DNA of 64,000 nucleotides, taken from contig JAPTYO010000015.1 of assembly GCA_036873135.1 (NCBI GenBank), forward strand, positions 5,788,839 through 5,852,838, in the 5' to 3' direction. How positions within the stretch are numbered: position 1 is the first letter of the stretch; each line of letters opens with the position of its first letter. Source of the stretch: Clarkia xantiana subsp. parviflora. Taxonomy: Eukaryota; Streptophyta; Magnoliopsida; Myrtales; Onagraceae. A model generated the notes under the pieces. That model saw only the letters and a list, made by a program, of their open reading frames with translations. It was not told the origin of the DNA and ran no database searches. The position numbers and the translations under genes are program-made. Shown piece by piece: positions 22,642 to 33,600 of the stretch.

Positions 22642-22880
22642 GATGTGGCTATCATGTCTACATAACACGAAGTGGCTATCATGTCCACATACCCTGAAGT
22701 GGCTATCATGTCCACATACCCTGAAGTGGCTATCATGTCCACATACCTTGAAGTGGCTATCATGTCCACATACCCTGAAGTGGCTATCATGTCCACATAC
22801 CTTGAAGTGGCTATCATGTCCACACACTGCGAAGTGGCTATCATGTCCACACACCAAGAGGTGGTTATCATATCCACACA
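22642..22880. repeat. 27-bp tandem repeat in B
   Basis: About nine copies of GTGGCTATCATGTCCACATA plus seven further bases. Each has a GTGG...CCAC inverted repeat. Because 27 is a multiple of three, several frames stay open across it without being genes. 22881-23350 shows nothing recognisable. Confidence 0.9.
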
Positions 22881-23350
22881 AAACAAAAAGACCATCAAGT
22901 CCACCACAAACCTAAAGAGCCAACACCTAACCTCAAAAGGAGATTCAAGAAAAAGGGAAAAACAACACCCTTCATACGCTCATCAAAGGTATGGACATAT
23001 ATTTCAACCCCCTGGATGATACTAGGTAGGAGACGTCCTCATTATGAAGACAACCTCCATATCTCATGAAATCAACCATAAAGCAAAGAATCACGACAAG
23101 CACTATTGGGGCATATAACAAAACGATCCCCACAACTATCACAACTACGATACTAGTAGAGGCTAACTCAAGAGCAGTCTCCACCAAACTCCCAAGAAAG
23201 AATTTGCTATCTTAATCAGAGCCATAGCAAGAGAAAGGAACCTCAATGAAAGGGGATGATCACACCCATCACCAAAAGAAAAATCTTCAACGCAAGGGTT
23301 AATAACATAACCCATAGGAAAGCCAAAGACACCTTCAAAAGTCGTCAAAT

Positions 23351-24262
23351 CTACATGAAGATGAAATAAACCTGAGACTCGGCCCCTCGGCTGGGGGCAG
23401 AGGATAGAGAAGAGACATCAAGACCTATGATCACCCCATCGCCATCCACAGGTTGTTTCCCTTTGTCAAGCAAAGAGGGCGCCTCTTCAACCACTACCTC
23501 CTTATCATGAGAGGGAGTCAGCAAGGGGGAACTTGAAGGAGAGCCTCTCGCGGTTTCCTTCTCCTTGGCAGCCGAGGGCCCGACCTCAGAGTCAGGTTTC
23601 CGCGCCTTGGATTTATATTGACTTGAACTCTCGCCCACCGCAAGAACCCATTCGGTAACCAGGGGCGAACGCTCTAACAACAAGAAGGAAGCAACATGAG
23701 AACAATCATAAGTATATCACAAAGAAAAGATAATGGAAAAAGAACATGCCGGAAGCCTCTGCAGCTTTCCCTAACTTAGAAGATTTCTTGGCCTGATGAG
23801 CAGAACTAGAGGGTTCTCCCCTCTCATTCGATTCAACGGTACGTTCGGAACGATCCGCCTACACCTTATACGTTTCTCCATGAAACCAACCTACAAGGGG
23901 TCATACGAGTCCCCGCCTCATACGAGTCCACCTCGGACACCCAAGACACAGGACATTCGGATTTCGTCTGACTGCCTTGGAAAACGATCTTCAAGGTCTC
24001 CCTGTCCGAAGAAGAAAGCTTCCCAAAAGTGAGTCATCTATACGAGCGACCGACGCAAAGATCGACCCTTACTCATGCAGGGGCGAGATACGCCTACTAC
24101 GGGGGCAACCTTAACATCAATCAAGTTACGGAAACAAAACCACAACCCAAGAGACCTATCCAAGGGAACAAATCCCAGAGCGTCACAAAGAGGGCGAACT
24201 TTTAGCTTCCCCAAATGGAGCAACGCTCCGACACATCCGAAGGAAGGGTCAACCCTTAACAC
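23351..24262 (-). pseudogene. B aORF remnant (N-terminal and middle exons)
   Basis: 23683-23400 on the minus strand aligns with the A1 basic middle exon (RSPLVTE, PDSEVGPSAAK, HDKEVVVEEAPSL). 23900-23760 matches the GWFHG exon and the following Ser/Lys segment. 24262-24038 keeps a piece of the first domain (LCDAL, LGLWFCF). Frames are broken and much is missing. Remaining B sequence to 25029 is noncoding, with CATG/CACA-rich stretches at 24560-24830. Confidence 0.6.
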
Positions 24263-25029
24263 ATGTCAATAAATCCCTTCGCTCGCGGCGGGTAAGAAGA
24301 AAGCTCGTAAGCATTTTCACCCTCACTTTTATGGGGAACAAATTGCAGGGTAAGGGTCAAGAGCTATACACACACTCCAACGAATGAAGGAAAAATGTTA
24401 CACATGTCGAAGGTCGAGGTTAAAAGACAATGCTCGCGCTAGTACGAGGGAGGCGGAATGTTGTGTCCCATTGAGTGGCAGAGTTCCCACCCTCAAGTAA
24501 AGGAGAGGTCTATGCTCTCACCCTTGCACTTATGCTGATATTCATGATTTACATCTACAAGTAAACCAATGCCATCACTCATGCTTATACTCACAACCCA
24601 TCCATACACACATACATGTTTACGCTTGCACTCACATGCATGCCCACGTGCACACTCCCGTGTGTTCAAACATTTAGACGTCCATGCACATAGCCGCCAT
24701 ATATCAATGCATACATTCATGACTACAACCGCAGCATGTCTACACCCACTTCCATACTTGTGTTCCTACTTGCATGTATGCTAGTACACACTTTCATGTT
24801 CATGATACATCCATGTTCACTGAAGGTAACATCCTATAGGCATATTTTCTAGTACCCCATACTTAGAAAAAATTTGGACCAAATTCAGAATTTTTCCCCA
24901 CATAGGCTTACCCCGTCATGAAATTGAAGCATGGACTCACTTAACCATATTCATGTTGCATCCCCACACATGCGTATATTTTCCGAGTATAAGCTCGTGA
25001 CGGTATTGGATTTATTATTTCCATCTCAG

Positions 25030-25057
25030 ACGGACACGTGCTTGGACACGTGTCCGT
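25030..25057. repeat. B subterminal palindrome
   Basis: ACGGACACGTG and CACGTGTCCGT are perfect 11-bp arms with a CTTGGA loop, at the place where A1 has its 8767-8794 palindrome. Each arm contains CACGTG, a G-box core. Confidence 0.85.
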
Positions 25058-25221
25058 GCTATTCTGACGTTTGCAATTCCTCTATCTTATAAGACAAGGG
25101 GTAGAGTCAGAGACACACACCCATGGGTAAGTCAGGATTCCGACAAAAGGTAAAATTCCGGATTCAAATTGCGTGTGTCATAACATCCTAAAATAGAGTC
25201 AATCAAGGGTCAGGCCATTGG

Positions 25222-25237
25222 TTGACTCGGGGGCATG
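25222..25237 (+). other. B polypurine tract
   Basis: TTGACTCGGGGGCATG, identical to A1, immediately before the 3' LTR. Confidence 0.88.
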
Positions 25238-25968
25238 TGATGGATATACGCCCAATTTGAACCCGTTGACTTCCGAATCGTTTTATTTTTATCACCCCGC
25301 TAATGATTGTAAATCGAAACTTTGACCCGAACACCCCGCCGAAACACCAACGGTCCGGACGAGGCAAAAATACTCGTCCGGGCCACGCGTCGAACTCACC
25401 TAGGTGAGATCGGGTGGCCACACCCGATCTCCCCTAGGGGAGATCGGGTTGGGTGGCCAGACCCAACCCCTACCCTTAGGGGTCGGATTTTCTCTCCGCC
25501 CCCAAGGGCCCTGGCACCGTTTCCCGACTCCCACACATAGATTATTTCCGCCAACCTCTCCATGCTTTAAGGTTTTAATTATGTGATCAAGGACTAATTA
25601 ATTGTGTTTAAAGGTTAACGATGTCATTAAGTCACCTTAATGACACCGTTGCCTATAAATACAACCCTTCCACCATTCATTTGATCATCTGGATTACTTG
25701 CACATTTTTAGCTCTGGCTTCTCTCTACATTTTATCTCTCTAGAAGTATTCTGACTTAAGCATCGGAGAGGGTTCATCAAGCACCACCCCCCCCCCCCTC
25801 CGTGCTTGATACTGCCCCTCTTGCAGGGTAGCAAGGAGCAGAGAGATAAGAAAGCGGAAGAGTAGGAAACGGTACGAAAGACCCCGAGGAGCACGTAACC
25901 CGACATCACAATAGTGGGAGATAAGCTCTAAGTTAGCGATCCATTGGCTCAGAACTTATAATCTAACA
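25238..25968 (+). repeat. B 3' LTR
   Basis: 731 bp. It matches the 5' LTR except for scattered substitutions and loss of about 30 bp containing one CCTAGG palindrome. TATAAATA at 25654-25661; hairpin arms at 25777-25784 and 25802-25809. Confidence 0.95.
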
Positions 25969-26141
25969 CGCACCATCCGATGTTGAGCGTGTTGCTCAGT
26001 TACGCCGTCTAGAGCTTGAGACGGCTAACTTTGATATAATTTTTGGGTATGACGACGGCCTTGATCCTGCCGTCAAGATGATGGCAATTATTCCTGAGCC
26101 TACTGGAGATGACGGTACTCCTCGAGTGGCGTCAGGTTGAT

Positions 26142-27990
26142 TATTTTGAGCATGTTGAACTTTTATATTTGTCATATGCCCCCCGTATTCGGGTTGATGT
26201 TGGTTTGGGAGTTGTCCCTATAATTTTTGTTTATGTTCTGCTTGCTTTGAACTATGTCGTATAGACCTGCTTTTATCACAGTAGAATGCATGATAACTTG
26301 TTAGTATTATTTCATACCTTGTGTTATCTATGTTGTCCATATGCTTTGGACTTTTGATGATAGGATAGGTATCCTTAGATGATGAACATGATGTCTGTAG
26401 TTGCGACTGTATGTCGCGCATTGTTGAGTGTTATGAGCGCCCCTCTTAGTTAGATTCTAAGGCATGGCAAGATGCGTACACTAGGTACTTGTAGCGTTGT
26501 AAGTAGTAATGTACTCGGCGCGGGCACTTGGCACTTGGCATTGGCACTTGACATGTAGGAGAGTCGTATTGACGAGGCAAGACATTAGTTTATACCATCT
26601 CTTAGTTCCATTCTAAAGCGACGTTGTGACAAGACGCTACTTGTTGTATTTGGTGCGTTTTTCCATCCGTCAATTTGGGCACATCCCGCGTGACGTTGCT
26701 ACAAGGTTTTCCGTGGCTAACCCAGTACTTACCCTGTGATGCTACTACGCCTCAACTTAGTTAATCCAAGGGGGGGACAAAGGTCTTATGATCACGCCTT
26801 GTAGTTTTTACCGTCTCTTGAACCATTTTAAGGCGACGTTGTGGCAAGACGCTACTTGCTCTATGCTATGCATTTTTCCATCGGTCAGTTTGGGCACACC
26901 CCGCGTGACGTTGTTGCAAGGTTTTCCGTGGCTATTCCAGCACTTGCCTTGCGATGCTACTGCACCTCTCCATGGTTAGTCCAGAAGGGTTGCACAAGAC
27001 CGCGTTGAAGCGACTTGCAGTTTTTACCGTCTCTTGGTCCGCTCCAAGGCGACGTTGTGGCAAGACACTACTTGCTGAATTTGGTGTGTTTTATTAAGTT
27101 ATGCGCTCACTGGCAAGATAACGTTGTACACGATTCGACTTGTATGTTTGGCGAGTTTTCCTGACAGGGGTGCACTCCTGCTAACGTATATACGTGAACT
27201 TATCCTAACTAGGAATACGTCTTCACGGAGTATGAACCCTTGAGTGAGTATACAAGTTTTTAAAGTACATGAAGCTGCCCACTTAAGGAATAAGTCTTCA
27301 TGAAGTATGATTCTGTGATTGGTTGTTCATACTTTTAGAGTACATGAAGCTGCCCACTTAAGGAATAAGTCTTCATGAAGTATGATTCCGTGATTGGTTG
27401 TTCATACTTTGTCGATTTGTGGAGTTGTCGTCTATCAAGAGGACTTCTGCCACGATGGGGTGATCAGTCCCACCTGTGTGCCGCATCATGTTTTGTATTC
27501 AGGGAATGGCTTATGAACATGGGGGTTGCCCTCAAAGGAGTATGTTGCAGCATGCCATATTATAGTTGTGAACATGGGGGTTGCCCTCGAAAGAGGATGT
27601 CGCAGCATGTCACTTTTGATAGATCTTGGTTTAAACTCAAGATATAGTATGTTGTTGACGCTATTCAGGGTAGTCTTCATTATAGATAGAGAGTGTTTAT
27701 ATACTCTTTGTTGATGTTGACAGTTGATTTGTCGTCGTGTGATATAAGTTGAGTGTTGTACATAGCGCGATGGCTTGTATTGTTGATGTGAGTAATATGC
27801 TTGTAGTTGTTACTTGGCGTAATTCCAAGGTAGTATGCATGATATAGTATTGTACCTACGAAGGTAAATTAATTTCATTCGATACTTGGATTATGTACAG
27901 AGAGTTCCGGGAAGGCGTCAACTGATCATACCTTCCAAAACGTAGTAAGTCTAGTAATCATAAAGACTAAACTTAAAGTATGAAATGCAT
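26142..27990. repeat. F spacer between gag and aORF, with tandem repeats
   Basis: A unit of about 215 bp (core AGGCGACGTTGTGGCAAGAC) occurs at about 26590, 26803 and, shortened, 27019. A 71-bp unit occurs twice at about 27265-27407 and contains AAGTATGA...TCATACTT arms (27303-27310 and 27327-27334). It is the same location as the hairpin arrays of A1, B, D and E. No gene is seen. Confidence 0.75.
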
Positions 27991-29898
27991 TTAAATTAAG
28001 AAAATAGTAAAAACGCGTAAAGTAGATAGGGCGATTGGTAGGATGTTCGCCGCCTTTATGGTTGGTCCGACGGCGAACTTGTTCCGGCGCGAGCCACGTA
28101 GTTGCTCAATGCGCCCAGAGCGATGAGTTCTTGGATTTCCACCCTTAGGGACAGACAGCAGTTGGTGCTGTGCCCCCCAAGTCTTGTGATACTTGCACCA
28201 ATCTTTGATTTCTTTGCCAAGGAAAGCAGTTGGTGGCTCAAGTGGACAAGGAAGCTTGTTTTCCAGGAGTTTCACGTATATCTCTTCAACCTCTGTGTTC
28301 AGGGAAGTGAAGAACTTGTCGAGTTGGGGCTCGTTACTCCCGATGTCGTTGCAGCTTGAGCTTCCAGAGTTGAACTACGAGGTGTACCCCATCCTAGCTC
28401 ACGTTCACAAGAGACCTCCGTCTCAAGTTTATCCTTCGGGTCTGTCGTCGTGACAGTTGTTCGCCAGCCGTATGTCTCGCCAAATTAGAGGAAGGATTTG
28501 ATGTTCATGTTCACAAATAACGCATTTATGACTTCTCTTTTCGTTGTCCTTAGTATGGCGGCGTTTAAGGAGAATCTCCTGAAGTAAGACATTATAGGCT
28601 CTCCTTGGTCTTGTCTCACATCCCAAACACTCTGTCGTGTTGGGAAAATTATCGCATCGAGCAAAGCTGTAAGTGTTGACAGTTGCTTTCTTCCTCCATC
28701 AACATCACTTAGATTAGACATCTTTCTCTTTTTGCCAAACTCAACCATGGCAATAGAGACTTGCTGCATTTTTCTTAGGGCGTTCACATAGCACTTCCGT
28801 GCGGCTGACTGGTCTCCGAGCACTTCACAAATGTCGTGCTGCGTTGGGAACTTCATCTTTTGGTGGACAGTGGATGGAACAATTTCATATAGGTTGATCG
28901 TAGTCCCACCCAGTATGCCATTGTATGCCCCCAAGGCGTTTACGATAACGAACGTGACGTCGATGTAAAGCGCCTTCCATCCTTCTCCTAGGATCACAGG
29001 GAGTGTGATCATCTCGAGTGGGTAAGTTGTCGCGCCCGCAAAGCTTACCAATGGGAATGTGCTTGGGGATAGATCAGCCACCGTCTGTCCCATCTTTTCC
29101 AACACTTTGATGTGTAGAATGTCTGCAGCACTTCCCCTGTCCGCCAGGATTCGTCGCACATCATACCCGTTGATTTCCATTGTGATGACCAAGGCGTCGT
29201 CATGGAGGTAGACGATGTGCTTTTTATCGGCGTTTGAAAACGGGATGACGACATCATCCTTCTCTGGTTGGCGTCTCTTTCCGTACTTGGGAAGTGTCTG
29301 CAGCTGAGATGCGTAGACATCCCTAGCATTGGATATGCTTCCTCCTGCTGCTGGCCCTCCATGTATAGCATTGATTATGCCACGCTTTGCAGGAGGTGGG
29401 TTGTCATTCACCTTCTCTTTTCTTTTGTTCCCTCTTCCTGATGGTTCCGCATGGGACTTCTTTAGACGCTTATCGCCTTGGTCTACGTACTGTTTCAACT
29501 CGCCCTTCAGGATGATATTGTTCACGCGAAACCTTAGGCTTACGCAGCTATCTGTCTCATGTCCATAGACTTCGTGGTTTTCACACCACTTATCTTGTTC
29601 CTTCCCGAGCGGACCATTGCGGAAGTTGGTTGGTTCTCTCCAAATATTTTTTCTTTCATTGTCTTCAAGATCACAGACAAAGGTGCATTTAGCGAGATGC
29701 AATCAGCAAGGTTGACCTCACTGGACTTTTGAAAGTCTGATTGGAATGGCCTTTTTTGAGGCTGCAACTGCTTGTTTTGTTGGGCGCCTTGTTGTGGCTT
29801 TGATTGCTTGTTGTTCTCCTTAGCGCGGGATGCGCTCAGCTTTGCCTTTTTTTGTTCTTTGAATCTCTCCAGATCTACGAACTCCTTCACCCTTGCTG
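27991..29898 (-). pseudogene. gag: F gag, 3' part: knuckle, protease and second gag-like segment
   Basis: Reading down from the G insertion: end of capsid (ARVKEFVDLERF), basic Gln-rich linker, frameshift near 29640, a canonical CX2HX4HX4C knuckle (WCENHEVYGHETDSC, about 29583-29539), then the protease region with D-R-G-S in place of D-G-G-S. After it, near 28620-28490, comes a capsid-like block (SYFRRFSLNAA, REVINALFVNMN) homologous to the second block in A1. Past a further break there is a second knuckle start (WCKYHKTWG, about 28200). The order gag-protease-gag' therefore matches A1. Stops and frameshifts make it dead. Confidence 0.82.
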
Positions 29899-29903
29899 CA
29901 AGC

Positions 29904-30116
29904 TATAAATGGATAAAACTTCATTGATTAACTAGGTATTACAATGCAGGAGACACAATATATATAGACACAGAAAAAGGCCTACCAACTAGAATTAGAA
30001 GCTAAGTACCAAGAAGGGTGCATAATATGGTGCATACACCATGACATTCGTGTATGAACCATCTAAACATAATGTTACAAGATGTAATGCACCATGGCAT
30101 TATATACACTTCTATA
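29904..30116 (-). repeat. G 3' LTR
   Basis: 213 bp, matching 35244-35456. It includes an ATGGTG...CACCAT palindrome. The first bases of the LTR (TATAG) supply the last coding stop of pol. Confidence 0.95.
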
Positions 30117-30650
30117 TTCTCCCATCCTTTTCTTCTTCTTCTTTCCTTTCTTGGAAGACATCTTTGATTCCATATAGCCTTAACAAGGCTAAGTGTTGCT
30201 TCTTCACCAAAGCCTTAGTCAACAAATCAGCCACTTGATCCTTGGAAGAAACATAGTGAACACCAATCATCCCTGAATTGATGTGGTGTCTTGTAAAGTG
30301 GCAATCCAATTCAATGTGCTTTGTACGCTCATGAAACATTGGATTCTTTGCAATCTTGACAGCTGCTTCACTATCTGTGTGTATAGGATTTGGAAAGCTC
30401 ACTTGCAAACCAAGTTCCTTAAGGATTCTGCTTACCCAAAGTGCCTCTTGAATTGCAACTCTTAGGCACCTATATTCAGCTTCAGCACTTGATAGTGAAA
30501 TGTGTCTTGTTTCTTGACCTTCCAACCTATCATAGCTGCCCCAAGCTTAACAAAATTGGCACTCACTGACTTTCTACTAAAAGGACAAGCAGCCCAATCA
30601 GAATCACAAAACAAACTCAACTTGAGGTTGTTGTTTGAGGGATATATCAA
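30112..30650 (-). pseudogene. pol: G RNase H and pol C-terminus, frameshifted
   Basis: This continues the G pol protein in two other frames: 30650-30462 (FCDSDWAACPFSRKS) and 30525-30112 (SSAEAEYR, HTDSEAAVK, HVSSKDQVADLLTK). These are the usual copia RNase H motifs. Two small indels, near 30650 and about 30500, separate them from the main ORF. The final stop lies inside the LTR. Confidence 0.85.
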
Positions 30651-33600
30651 ACCTTTCCTTGGGTGCCCTTGATGTAGTTGATCACTCTTATAGCAGCATC
30701 ATAATGTGACTTCTTGGGCTTGTCAACAAATTGACTGAGTCTTTGAACTGAGAAGCTAATATCTGGCATTGTCATGGTAAGATATAGTAGCTTACCAATC
30801 AACCTTTTATAAGAAGTGGCATCCTCCAAAAGAACATCATCAGTGTTGGAGTTGGTTGCCTTGTCATACTCATATGTAGTGAGTTTGACATTGAATTCCA
30901 TTGGAGTTTCATTAGGCCTAGCAGCCTTAAGGTCAGCATCTTCAATCAGCTCCATGGCAAACTTCCTTTGATTAATCACAACTCCCTGGTTAGACCTTGC
31001 AATTTCCAAACCCAAAAAATATCTCAAGTCTCCCAAGTCCTTCAATTTGAAATGTGTTTGTAGAGTACACTTCAATTGATTGATCATCTTGGCATTGGAA
31101 CCTGTGATTAGTAAGTCATCAACATAGATGAGCAAAAAGACTTTGTCATCACCTTGTATCTTGCTGAACAAGGAATGATCAGATGCACATTGCTTGTACC
31201 CATTCTTCATCAAGGTTTGGGTGAGTTTGATATTCCATTGTCTTGATGCTTGTTTGAGACCATATAAGGACTTGACAAGCTTGCACACACGTTTGGGAGA
31301 CCCATCAATAGGCTTGTAAGGATCAAAGCCTTGGGGAATGTCCATATATACCTCTTCAGTTAGATCACCTTGAAGAAATGCATTGTTCACATCCATGTGA
31401 TATAATCCCCATGATTTGGCAGCTGCCAAGGCTAGGACAATTCTCACTGTGTCCATCTTTACCACAGGTGAGAATGTCTCATTGAAATCAGTCCCTTCAA
31501 CTTGAGTGAATCCCTTGGCAACCAATCTCGCTTTGTATCTTTCAATGGATCCATCAGAGTTGTATTTGATTTTAAAAACCCATTTGCAACCAATTGATGA
31601 TTTACCTTGTGGAAGTTCCACCAAATCCCATGTGTTGTTGTCTTGAAGGGCTTGTATCTCCTCCATTGCCACAATCATGTTAGGATCTTTGATTGCTTGC
31701 TTATAAGTGCTAGGTTCCTTGATCTTGTCAATGGCAGTCAAGAAGCACTTGTATTGATGACCCAAAGTGTCATATGACACATACTTTTCCATGCCAAATG
31801 TAGCATTGGAAGTTGCCCTGTCTTGTAGCTCAGCAATCCTGGCACTCTTCTTAATAGGTGGTGGATGAAGTTGTGCAATTCTAGCACTCCTCCTTAAAGT
31901 TTGTGGCTGTGGAGCATCATCAACAATAGGAGGTTGAGGGATTGGAACCCCAATTGCAGGGTGATGTACTTGAATGTCTTCCTCAAAGAAGTTGGAATTC
32001 TTAGTTGAGAACTCATCAATGGATTGCTTGGCTCCCAAGCAAGAAGGGATTAGTGCCTTCAAAGCCTCCTTTGACATGCTAAATGGGAATATGCCTTCAT
32101 GGAAAAGAACATCCCTGGATACATGAAAGACTGAGTTGGATATGTTCATCACAAGGTATCCTTTTTGAGAAGTAGAATATCCCATAAGGACACATGGTTC
32201 AGCCCTTGGGCTAAACTTGTCATGATTGTTCAATTTTGTTGAAAAGCATAAACAACCAATGACCCTTAAATGTTGGAGAGATGACACCTCACCATACAAC
32301 ACCTCCATGGGTGACTTGAACTTCAAGATAGAAGAGGGTAGCCTGTTGAGCAAGTAACAAGCATTGAGTATGCAATAACCCCAATGCCTCAGTGGTATAG
32401 AAGCTTGAAACCGTATGGCTCTAGAAATGTTTAGGATATCCCTATGCTTGCGTTCCACTCTTCCATTTTGTTGTGGTGTATGCACACAACTCGTTTGATG
32501 GTGTATGCCAAATTGGTTAAGCAAATCCTTGCATACTGAGTTGATGAATTCAGTCCCATTATCACTTCTCAAGGTATTTACCATAGTTGCAAACTGATTA
32601 TTCACCATGATCAAGAAATTCTTGATGTGCAAGAAAGTGTCACTCTTGTGCTTCATCAAATAGACCCAAGTTGCTCTTGAGTAATCAGCAACAATTGTCA
32701 AGAAGTATTGATTGTTCTTGAATGTAGGCACCTTATAAGGACCCCATAAGTCCATGTGAATCAAATCAAAAGGTCTAGAAGCAATTGAATCATTGATTGG
32801 AAATGAAAATCTGGATTGCTTTGCAAGAGGGCAAATAGTGCATTGTTTGATACAACCATAAGTCTTATTCAAACCTAAGACATCCAAATGATTCAAATAA
32901 GTTTCTGACACATGACTCAAACGTTTGTGCCATTTCAAGACATCCTCCTTATTCCCAATGAAAGAAGCAGCCATCTTCCTTGAACTTGAAGGCACCACAT
33001 CCTTCAAGGTGTAGAGGCCTTTATTCCATTCCCCAATCACCATGGACTTTCCACTCTGGCCCTGGAGCAACACATGATCACAAGTAAAGATCACTTTGCA
33101 ATTCAATTGACTAGGAAGCCTAGAAACTGAGATCAAGTTGAATTTGAAATCAGGGACCACAAGAATGTTGGTCAATGTGAATCCACTTGAGAAAGAGCAA
33201 GAACCAATATGAGTCACTTTGCACTTGTGACCATTTGGCAAAGGAAAAAATTGATGATCAGAATCACTTCTCCTCAAATCATGTAGCCAATCAATTTGAT
33301 GAGTAATGTGGTTAGTTTCACCTGAGTCAACTATCCAAACCATAGAATCACTAGATGTACCTGCCATGTTGACATGAACTTGATACACATCCTCAAAGCT
33401 CAAAGGAAAATGATCAAAGTGATCATCATGGGCAGCAACATTTTGGATCCTCTTCTCAGCTGTGCCATGCATAATTCTCTTGTCCCTAGCTGCCACATGT
33501 TCAACAACACTTGAATTGGCTCCTCCATCAACAATATTGGCTGAGTTCCAATTCCTCTTAGAAGCTTGAGCTCCTTGTGGATAACCATGTTTGGAGTAGC

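Larger units (their letters stand above)
17243..25968 (+). mobile_element. Element B: decayed relative of A1 inserted in F aORF
   Basis: Flanked by CGCAC on both sides (17238-17242 and 25969-25973). Both LTRs, PBS (TGGCGCCGTCTGTGG at 18009) and polypurine tract are visible. Inside are gag remnants on the plus strand, a hairpin array, a 27-bp tandem repeat and aORF remnants on the minus strand. No polymerase is seen. LTR sequence and hairpin units are close to A1, but the genes are far more decayed. Its insertion into F aORF shows it is younger than F. Confidence 0.92.
15044..26141 (+). pseudogene. F aORF, antisense gene, broken and split by B
   Basis: Coding-like DNA lies at 15044-17242 and resumes in frame at 25974-26141 once B and one target duplication are removed. 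ATGAGTAAG at 15044 matches the start region of A1 aORF. The domain order is the same: PF04195-like part (GLRFPYCPDL near 15382, HYFFVCDD near 15708-15731), GWFDGK exon near 15970, basic Ser/Lys-rich exon (16200-16410), LSTPEVGVRVLQ exon (16490-16720), coiled coil (16790-17242), acidic end and stop at 26139. Three in-frame stops in the first domain (about 15377, 15515, 15621) make it a pseudogene. It is antisense to F gag. Confidence 0.8.

Noticed and set aside
22642..22880. CRISPR-like array
   Set aside because: Direct repeats have no distinct spacers and the context is a plant retrotransposon. The same applies to the arrays at 3690-4675 and 57880-58645.
22618..23019. Open frames over the 27-bp repeat in B
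   Set aside because: Unit length divisible by three keeps several frames open on both strands; no protein-like composition.
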